A stretch of DNA of 13,455 nt from Bacteroidales bacterium UBA1199 (GTDB lineage Bacteria > Bacteroidota > Bacteroidia > Bacteroidales > UBA932): NCBI GenBank assembly GCA_002309795.1, contig DBXZ01000011.1, positions 1 to 13,455 on the forward strand. The letters are read 5' to 3'. The position numbers and the translations under genes are program-made. Under the pieces are notes generated by a model. That model worked only from the letters and a program-made list of their open reading frames with translations. It made no database searches and was not told the origin of the DNA. Every line of letters starts with the position of its first letter. Positions within the stretch are counted from its first letter, which is position 1. This document shows, one piece after another, positions 6,887-11,461 of this stretch.

Positions 6887-7318
6887 TTAATCCGGGATCC
6901 AAGGATCGTAGATGGTATCCGGCGTAACGTCAGAATCTTTCTTCACCTTAGAAACCACCTTTTCAAACTTGGCGTAAGTTATAATGTTCCGAGGATGATG
7001 GCACCTTACCTCAACAATATACTCATACCCCTCTTCATATATTCCATCAAACTCATCCGTTTGCCACTGGTCTTTTCTTAGAATCCGCCAATAGTTCGAT
7101 TCCGTTCCGTCTCCAATCTGTACTTTGTACAAATAGTGGCCGCTGTATGGAACGGGTTCAGACATGGGTTGTCCCGGCTTTGCTGACAGTGCCGCCTCAA
7201 AAGATGTGGTAGATGCAATCCGCCAGGTTTCCCTGCTGTCGTAGCGCATCTTCTCGCAGGCGGTCAGCAAAAATAGGATTGAAACAGCCAACAGACATAA
7301 TACGAAATACTTTTTCAT
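6887..7318 (-). CDS. Lipoprotein, DUF4377-like
   Basis: The 143-residue product begins with a clear lipoprotein signal peptide: MKKYF, a hydrophobic stretch and the lipobox LTAC with acceptor Cys 21. The C-terminal half contains an EEGYEYIVEVR segment followed by YAKFEKVVSKVKKDSD, which resembles the DUF4377 pattern of small Bacteroidetes envelope proteins. The function of that domain is not known to me. It is the third gene of a minus-strand operon after the sigma factor and the beta-barrel protein, 60 bp downstream of the latter, and is followed by a strong terminator. An envelope-stress role is possible from this context only. Confidence 0.75.
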   Translation of the reverse strand: MKKYFVLCLLAVSILFLLTACEKMRYDSRETWRIASTTSFEAALSAKPGQPMSEPVPYSGHYLYKVQIGDGTESNYWRILRKDQWQTDEFDGIYEEGYEYIVEVRCHHPRNIITYAKFEKVVSKVKKDSDVTPDTIYDPWIPD

Positions 7319-7378
7319 TGTGACAACGATTAATCCTCAACCCTATAACGGGGAACCGGCCATAATACGTCTCTGTAA

Positions 7379-8479
7379 CTAGAAAAAGTTGTATCGAAAT
7401 CCAACAGGGAAGGAGACCGTAACAGGATGGGTCGTGAAGTAGTTCTCAGGCGAGAAGGAGCGCGCGAAAGGTGTCCAGGAGAGTGAGGGCTCTATGTAAA
7501 TTGTCACGCGTTCGGACAAGTACCACTGGGCGCCCAATACACCCTGTAGCGAGAAGACCGAATTATCATGAGAAATGCAGTCCCCCGCTTTTGTCGCCAA
7601 CAGACAAAAGGCTTCTTCAAAGCCGCCACCTGCATATATTTCATATCTGCTATCGTCAAGAATAATTCCGTCGAGACGTAGCGGTATCCCCAAGAAATGG
7701 GCCCTCTGCATCTTGGGGGAGGGTGAATAGATCTCGGAAGAATACCGGGAATAGTTGAGGCCCGTCGTAATCCTCAATCGTGGAGTGAGAGGTATTCCCG
7801 CCGAGATTCCTACCTTGAAAGGCAAATAATGTCTGGGAGATGGAGTGGGCGTTATCGGTTCGGCCGGTGAAGAGGAGCCTCCTGACGGCAAAATGTCCGG
7901 CACGATGTTCAGCAAGAAACCAGCTGCTATCAGGCCAGATGTCCCTATCCCCATTATTTTAATGTCGAAATCTTTGCTGGAGATACTTTTATTATCCAAG
8001 CCTCCGGTAAACAATAGGCTGTCGGATTCTTTCGATGATATTTCTGTTCTCAACCCCATGTCTGCAACACCGTTTTTGGCGATGAGTTCTTCCGCTTTTA
8101 TGTCATCTTGAGAATAATCATCAACACTTTGCGGACTGCCTTTAGTAGCCGTTCGTGTATTTCGATCAGTAATCCTTCCTTCTGCAATTGGGGGAATGTT
8201 TTTTATCTCAACCCTTTCCTGAACCGTAATATGACTGTCAAGAGAAATAGATGTGCGAATCGTTTGATGGGCAGGATGATCGGCCGGGCGATATATCAAC
8301 AACACAATCAAACAGATGGCCGCCACTCCCGGCACCAAATAGCGAAGAAGCGGACCATATCCGGATCTCTTTTTTTGTCTGGATACAGATGTGTTTCCAA
8401 AGAGCGAGTCGAATCCACTCTCCGGAAGAGGGCTTTCGTAAGTATTCAGCCTATCTCGTATGGTGTTCTCCCATCTCAT
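7379..8479 (-). CDS. Single-pass membrane protein with beta-barrel-like C-terminus, probable anti-sigma partner
   Basis: The 366-residue product has a soluble N-terminus of about 43 residues (MRWENTIRDRLNTYESPLPESGFDSL is split here as two motifs: RWENTIRDRL and PLPESGFDSL). One transmembrane helix follows at about 45-63, then a long polar linker to about 215 that includes a hydrophobic patch (175-195) and a Pro/Ser-rich stretch (198-216). The C-terminal region (217-366) is rich in alternating strands and ends in FRYNFF, typical of Bacteroidetes outer-membrane beta-barrel domains. Proteins with this layout commonly follow ECF sigma genes in Bacteroidetes and are presumed anti-sigma factors. 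The ORF overlaps the sigma gene by 29 bp, indicating translational coupling. How a helix-anchored protein places a barrel-like domain is unclear, so its topology is open. Confidence 0.72.
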   Translation of the reverse strand: MRWENTIRDRLNTYESPLPESGFDSLFGNTSVSRQKKRSGYGPLLRYLVPGVAAICLIVLLIYRPADHPAHQTIRTSISLDSHITVQERVEIKNIPPIAEGRITDRNTRTATKGSPQSVDDYSQDDIKAEELIAKNGVADMGLRTEISSKESDSLLFTGGLDNKSISSKDFDIKIMGIGTSGLIAAGFLLNIVPDILPSGGSSSPAEPITPTPSPRHYLPFKVGISAGIPLTPRLRITTGLNYSRYSSEIYSPSPKMQRAHFLGIPLRLDGIILDDSRYEIYAGGGFEEAFCLLATKAGDCISHDNSVFSLQGVLGAQWYLSERVTIYIEPSLSWTPFARSFSPENYFTTHPVTVSFPVGFRYNFF

Positions 8480-9026
8480 TATTATTCAAACTATTGAGAT
8501 ACTTGCATATTTCATTTTTCAGCTGTCGCTTCGCTTTGCTTAAGATGCTGGCAGAACCCTTCTCGCTTATACCAAGCATACTTGCAATCTCTTTGTGAGA
8601 ATAACCATCCAGACAGTAAAGATTGAAAACAGCCCTTCTGACATCAGGGAGTTCCGCAATGAAAGCCAGCAATTTCTCCTGTGGGATGCGTTGAATGTCC
8701 TCTTCCTCCAACTCAACGGAATCCTCAACAGCTGGCGCCTTAAAAGGGACCAGTCGCCAATGCTTCTTTCGGACTCTGTCAACGGCTTGATTCGTGGCAA
8801 TCCGACAGAGCCATGCGTACAATGACCCGCCTCCCTTATACCTGAAAGACGAAATACGGTCAAAGGCTATGAGGAAGGTATCATGCAGTGTGTCTTCCGC
8901 ATCTTGATTACTACTACAGTACCTGCGACAAACAGTAAGGATCCTGGCTGCATACTTTGTATACAACTCCCTTTGCGCCGCCTGATCTTTTGCGGAACAC
9001 CTCTTGACCAAATCCTCTTCTTCCAA
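8451..9026 (-). CDS. ECF-type RNA polymerase sigma factor
   Basis: The 191-residue product has the two-domain layout of group 4 sigma factors. Region 2 lies at about 18-90 and contains DAEDTLHDTFLIAF (42-55) and the AWLCRIATNQAVDRVRK segment (71-87). Region 4 lies at about 115-172 and contains the helix-turn-helix GYSHKEIASMLGISEKGSAS (141-160). It directs RNA polymerase to a specific promoter set, often for envelope functions. The next gene, overlapping by 29 bp, is the likely membrane-bound anti-sigma partner. The promoter directly upstream matches the housekeeping Bacteroidetes type, so autoregulation is not evident. The start at 9026 leaves about 70 bp of leader after the -7 box. Confidence 0.93.
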   Translation of the reverse strand: MEEEDLVKRCSAKDQAAQRELYTKYAARILTVCRRYCSSNQDAEDTLHDTFLIAFDRISSFRYKGGGSLYAWLCRIATNQAVDRVRKKHWRLVPFKAPAVEDSVELEEEDIQRIPQEKLLAFIAELPDVRRAVFNLYCLDGYSHKEIASMLGISEKGSASILSKAKRQLKNEICKYLNSLNNNEMGEHHTR

Positions 9027-9098
9027 TTGTTGTTCGGTCTATCCTATTACAAAACGTATTGACTGGAGTAATACGTCTTTTTCAAATTGGCTTATTTA

Positions 9099-9106
9099 CA
9101 AATATA
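9099..9106 (-). promoter_or_regulatory. Promoter -7 box for the ECF sigma operon
   Basis: On the minus strand TATATTTG matches the Bacteroidetes -7 consensus TAnnTTTG. The position expected for the -33 element falls inside the terminator hairpin at 9117-9139, where only a weak TTCGG is available. The ATG at 9026 lies 72 bp downstream. Confidence 0.55.
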
Positions 9107-9107
9107 T

Positions 9108-9139
9108 AAAGAAAAAGGCCGCCCGAAGTTCGGACGGCC
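9108..9139 (-). terminator. Rho-independent terminator after the nuoE fragment
   Basis: The hairpin at 9139-9117, read on the minus strand, is followed by a T-rich run (9116-9108). It has the same sequence as the terminator at 6811-6844. It would stop transcripts coming from the lipoprotein gene at 9271-9699. Confidence 0.85.
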
Positions 9140-9151
9140 CTCTTCAACGGG
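9108..9151. repeat. 44-bp direct repeat, copy 2 (contains a terminator)
   Basis: Identical to 6813-6856. Its right end meets the left end of the 116-bp nuoE-derived repeat (9150-9265), the two sharing two G residues. The order nuoE 3' end, short spacer, terminator seen here probably represents the original end of the hydrogenase operon. Confidence 0.9.
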
Positions 9152-9265
9152 TAAGCGGGGAACTTATTCAGCGTACTCGGCGAGGATGCCTTTGATCTGC
9201 TCGGGAACGAGACGGCCGTAGGTCTTGCCGTTGATGGTCATGACCGGAGCAAGACCGCAGGCGCC
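9150..9265. repeat. 116-bp direct repeat, copy 1 (nuoE 3' end)
   Basis: It matches 10955-11070 at 115 of 116 positions; the only difference is A at 9254 against C at 11059, a silent third-position change (GGT for GGC-type glycine codon on the coding strand). The match begins 14 bases past the stop codon and ends exactly at the codon for Gly 129 of the intact protein. Confidence 0.97.
9164..9265 (-). pseudogene. Duplicated C-terminal fragment of the hydrogenase NuoE-like subunit
   Basis: The fragment encodes residues 129-161 of the intact subunit at 10969-11454 and its stop codon. It has only one of the four [2Fe-2S] cysteines (the equivalent of Cys 131) and no start codon of its own. Upstream, the frame runs out of phase into the 3' end of the small lipoprotein gene. 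It cannot form a working subunit. It is best read as a scar of the event that placed the AT-rich segment beside nuoE. The near identity with the intact gene points to a recent event or to ongoing gene conversion. Confidence 0.93.
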
Positions 9266-9270
9266 AGGCC

Positions 9271-9699
9271 TTACATTATTATATAACACGTTATTAATTC
9301 CTTGTTCTCTTCATCAAAAATAAGTAGCCGACTATCATCCCAATTGGGCGTCAACAGCAAGTACCATCCCCTCTTGAAAGTCTGGTTTGCCATGTTATTA
9401 GCATAGTTTACTACCATGAGATTCTCTTCGATTGGCAATTGTGATGCTCCCAAGGAAATCATTCTGTTTTTCAATAGGTCAAGTTCTTCCTTAGAAGTTT
9501 CTTTGAGCGACAGGCGAAGAAAACAGTTTCCGTCGCCATTGATTGTCCATCGCTCAACTTTCTCTACTAGTGTATAGTTAATATCTTTTATGTCTATTGA
9601 AAACGCCGCCTTTATCATCTTGTTTGGAGTCCTTACACAAGAACACGGCAGAAGGGCACATAAGAGAATGATGGTTATATGTCTTACAATTCTTATCAT
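9271..9699 (-). CDS. Small putative lipoprotein, unknown function
   Basis: The 142-residue product begins with a basic N-terminus and a hydrophobic stretch ending in LLPCSC, with possible lipid-acceptor cysteines at 19 or 21. Neither gives a perfect lipobox, so simple secretion is an alternative. I do not recognise the mature domain (residues 22-142), which is mixed, with several tryptophans and a FDEENKELI segment near the end. It lies 18 bp after the stop of a 48-codon ORF (9718-9864), and its own stop is 5 bp before the nuoE fragment. By analogy with the toxin/barstar-like pair upstream it could be an immunity or inhibitor protein, but nothing in its sequence shows this. Confidence 0.65.
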   Translation of the reverse strand: MIRIVRHITIILLCALLPCSCVRTPNKMIKAAFSIDIKDINYTLVEKVERWTINGDGNCFLRLSLKETSKEELDLLKNRMISLGASQLPIEENLMVVNYANNMANQTFKRGWYLLLTPNWDDSRLLIFDEENKELITCYIIM

Positions 9700-9717
9700 T
9701 ATTTGAATAACTGCTTA

Positions 9718-9864
9718 TTATAATAGATGAAGAATGACGTCCCTGTTGATAAAAATATTATATAAACGAGTGGCGATTTCAGCAGTAATAGGCCTTACGA
9801 ATAAAGGCCTGGGATTAAAGTTATACTCATCTTTAAAACCTTGTACAAATATGATTCTTGACAT
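9718..9864 (-). pseudogene. Short ORF, possible toxin-tip remnant
   Basis: This 48-codon ORF (ATG at 9862-9864, TAA at 9718-9720) is preceded by 11 further in-frame sense codons without another ATG. Its middle, YNFNPRPLFVRPITAEIATR, has the feel of a C-terminal piece of a longer protein, and I cannot assign a family. It lies 18 bp before the lipoprotein gene. Together with the ORF at 9833-9937, one base out of phase, it could be the remains of a single gene of about 70 codons. It occupies most of the apparently empty stretch 9700-10043. Confidence 0.35.
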
Positions 9865-9937
9865 ATAATATCGTTGCACTGCCAAATGAAAACTTTAGAT
9901 TCCTATAAGTTCCATAAAAGTCTACTCTTGTAATCAT
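9833..9937 (-). pseudogene. Short ORF overlapping the previous one, possible first part of a broken gene
   Basis: This 34-codon ORF runs from an ATG at 9935-9937 to a TAA at 9833-9835 and overlaps the ORF at 9718-9864 by 32 bases in a different frame. A +1 shift would join them. Alone it is too short to assign. Between it and the barstar-like gene (9938-10043) I see only AT-rich sequence without a recognisable gene or RNA. Confidence 0.3.
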
Positions 9938-10043
9938 TTCGGTATTCTAAATACGGGCTCAAAGTATAGTTAACTATAAAAAGGCTCGCTTGTTAACAGG
10001 TATCTTGTATATTATTGTTCAGCCACTACAGACAGACCGTCTA

Positions 10044-10538
10044 TTAATAACGATAAGGATAGCCCCACTTTAATCGTGCTAACTGAATATTATGCTCTAC
10101 TATCGGCCGATCATCTTCCCTAAAAAAAATGTCCATTGACAGTTTATGATTAACCCAGCAGTCCTCAGGAATAAAAACGCCCCGTAAAGTATATTCCTCT
10201 ATAGCCCTTTTAGAAAGTTCGTCAAATCTATCCCAACATTCGCTGGCATAATCCAAAGAAGAAATATAGATTAGCGTTTCCTCCTCGGAAAGTGAGGGCA
10301 GGCTGTGGTGTAGTACCACAATCTTTTTACAGTTTAACCATCCCAAATCAGTAATAACTTCTTGAAAGCCGTCCCAATTATCTCCTTTATATGGCGATTC
10401 TAATGCTTCTGAAAAATAATCGATAACACTCCGCCTCCCTTTGAGGTGACAATCAATATCAATGGTTCGAATACTCTTAATCATCAAAGTATTATTTGAT
10501 GAAACAGGAAAATCTTTTTTGGGGGCAAATATCAGCAT
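10044..10538 (-). CDS. Barstar-like protein (putative RNase-inhibitor/immunity protein)
   Basis: The 164-residue product contains a barstar-like domain at about 24-110. The diagnostic segment is YKGDNWDGFQEVITDLGWL (50-68), comparable to the helix of barstar that plugs the barnase active site; D56 and E60 occupy the places of its key acidic residues (D35, D39), while its tryptophan is replaced by Q59. The region then continues with the expected strand KIVVLHH (72-78). Residues 111-164 extend beyond classic barstar (about 90 residues). Barstar-family proteins neutralise secreted ribonucleases of the barnase type. The ATG at 10536-10538 lies 2 bp after the stop of the shifted frame of the upstream secreted-protein gene, a strong sign of a toxin-immunity-type pair. 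A later start at Met 19 is possible. Confidence 0.75.
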   Translation of the reverse strand: MLIFAPKKDFPVSSNNTLMIKSIRTIDIDCHLKGRRSVIDYFSEALESPYKGDNWDGFQEVITDLGWLNCKKIVVLHHSLPSLSEEETLIYISSLDYASECWDRFDELSKRAIEEYTLRGVFIPEDCWVNHKLSMDIFFREDDRPIVEHNIQLARLKWGYPYRY

Positions 10539-10540
10539 TG

Positions 10541-10853
10541 TTATGGTTTAAATCTAATATACGTACGATTCGTGTAGGACCAGATGCTTCCGTCATGTTT
10601 ATACTCATATCTAACGCCATCTTGTAGATCGGTAAGACCGAGACCATCCGAAGTGACTTGAACCTGTAATAGGGTTGATTCCTTCACCCAAAAGGATAGA
10701 TGCAGTACTAACTGCAGAAAATGTTCCTCCTATCAGCACGCTTGACCAAAGGCCATCAAAAGAATCAACGAAAGCCTCATTGATTGCTTTCCCTTGAGAA
10801 ATACCAGAAAGAAACAAGCAAAAAGACAAAAACCACCGGGAGAAGCGTCGCAT
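10541..10853 (-). pseudogene. Frame-shifted secreted protein gene upstream of the barstar-like gene
   Basis: From the ATG at 10851-10853 the frame encodes a signal peptide (MRRFSRW, hydrophobic core, cleavage likely after GKA at residue 23) and a mature part ending in EGINPITGSSHFGWS, with a TAG at 10611-10613. A second frame, open from 10729, passes the same region and runs to a TAA at 10541-10543, two bases before the barstar-like ATG; it encodes a polar, Tyr/Asp-rich end (EYKHDGSIWSYTNR). A +1 shift anywhere between 10729 and 10614 would join them into about 103 residues. The Gly-rich NPITG portion loosely recalls the junction before polymorphic-toxin tips. I infer a broken or frameshift-decoded toxin-like gene; no catalytic residues can be assigned. 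Confidence 0.5.
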
Positions 10854-10877
10854 AACAGAATAGATATTAGACAACTA

Positions 10878-10909
10878 CGAAGATAGTTATTGGGATTGAA
10901 ACTGCCAAA
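10878..10909 (-). promoter_or_regulatory. Promoter of the secreted-protein/barstar-like unit
   Basis: On the minus strand TTTG (10909-10906), 20 bases, then TATCTTCG (10885-10878), one base off the TAnnTTTG consensus. It lies 24 bp upstream of the ATG at 10853, the same distance as in the two other units. This placement argues against the TTG start at 10874, which would precede the transcription start. Confidence 0.5.
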
Positions 10910-10948
10910 TAAAGAAAGAAGGCTGCTCCGATCGGGGCTGCCTTCTTT
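10908..10948 (-). terminator. Rho-independent terminator of the hydrogenase operon
   Basis: The minus strand forms a stem between AAAGAAGGC (10948-10940) and GCCTTCTTT (10923-10915), with an inner GC-rich palindrome around CCGATCGG (10928-10935), followed by a T-rich tract. It lies 20 bp after the nuoE stop. Its sequence is unrelated to the terminator that follows the nuoE fragment at 9117-9139. Confidence 0.8.
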
Positions 10949-10954
10949 CAATGA

Positions 10955-11070
10955 GGTAAGCGGGGAACTTATTCAGCGTACTCGGCGAGGATGCCTTTGA
11001 TCTGCTCGGGAACGAGACGGCCGTAGGTCTTGCCGTTGATGGTCATGACCGGAGCAAGCCCGCAGGCGCC
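10955..11070. repeat. 116-bp direct repeat, copy 2 (inside intact nuoE)
   Basis: This copy comprises the last 33 codons and stop of the intact NuoE-like gene plus 14 downstream bases. It matches 9150-9265 at 115 of 116 positions. Confidence 0.97.
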
Positions 11071-11454
11071 CACGCAACGGAGGACGTCGAGCGAGAACTT
11101 GCCGTCGGGGGTGACGTCACCTTCGGAGATCTTCAGCTCGCTGCGGAGCGCGTCGAGGATCTTCTCTGCACCCTTGACATAGCAAGCGGTACCGAGGCAG
11201 ACGGAGATGGCATATTTGCCCTTCGGCTTCATGGTGAAGAAGCTGTAGAAGGAGACCACGCCATAGACTCTTCCGACAGGAATTCCCAGGCACTCTGCCA
11301 CCACTTCCTGCACTTCCTGCGGGAGGTAGCCAAAGTGACCCTGCGTCTTGTGAAGGACGTTGATCAGTTCGCCCGGATTATTGTTGAACGAAGCGCAGAT
11401 TTCCTTTACTTTAAGGTAATTGGCTTCCGATATTTTAACTTTGGATCCACACAT
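10969..11454 (-). CDS. hydC: NuoE-like [2Fe-2S] subunit (HydC) of trimeric [FeFe]-hydrogenase
   Basis: The 161-residue product belongs to the thioredoxin-fold NuoE family, with the [2Fe-2S] ligands Cys 86 and Cys 91 (CLGTAC) and Cys 127 and Cys 131 (CVGAC), plus the family segments GYLPQE (42-47) and VSFYSFF (67-73). With the NuoF-like and hydrogenase subunits it should form a cytoplasmic complex that links NAD(P)H, and probably ferredoxin, to H2 production. It follows hydA by 7 bp, so it is the last gene of the operon, an order (B-A-C) different from the often drawn C-B-A. The start ATG at 11452-11454 gives MCGSKVK and normal family length. Its 3' end is duplicated at 9150-9265. Confidence 0.93.
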   Translation of the reverse strand: MCGSKVKISEANYLKVKEICASFNNNPGELINVLHKTQGHFGYLPQEVQEVVAECLGIPVGRVYGVVSFYSFFTMKPKGKYAISVCLGTACYVKGAEKILDALRSELKISEGDVTPDGKFSLDVLRCVGACGLAPVMTINGKTYGRLVPEQIKGILAEYAE

Positions 11455-11461
11455 GGTTCAA

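Larger units (their letters stand above)
9266..10954. mobile_element. AT-rich accessory segment bracketed by nuoE 3'-end duplications
   Basis: The segment lies between the two copies of the 116-bp repeat, and its base composition is visibly far more AT-rich than that of the hydrogenase genes. It carries a frame-shifted secreted-protein gene, a barstar-like gene, two short out-of-frame ORFs and a small putative lipoprotein gene, all on the minus strand. No integrase, transposase or terminal inverted repeat is visible. The term mobile element here means horizontally acquired cassette; the mechanism is unknown. Confidence 0.6.

Noticed and set aside
9789..9809. Hairpin AGGCCTT...AAGGCCT as a terminator
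   Set aside because: The stem is only 7 bp and no T-run follows on either strand; it lies within a short open frame.
9700..10043. Possible tRNA, CRISPR array or small RNA gene in the AT-rich gap
   Set aside because: I see no cloverleaf, no regularly spaced repeats and no paired promoter and terminator; only the two short out-of-frame ORFs are noteworthy.
10733..10951. 72-codon minus-strand ORF overlapping the secreted-protein gene
   Set aside because: It begins within the hydrogenase operon terminator, lacks a promoter at a sensible distance and is in a different frame from the signal-peptide ORF.
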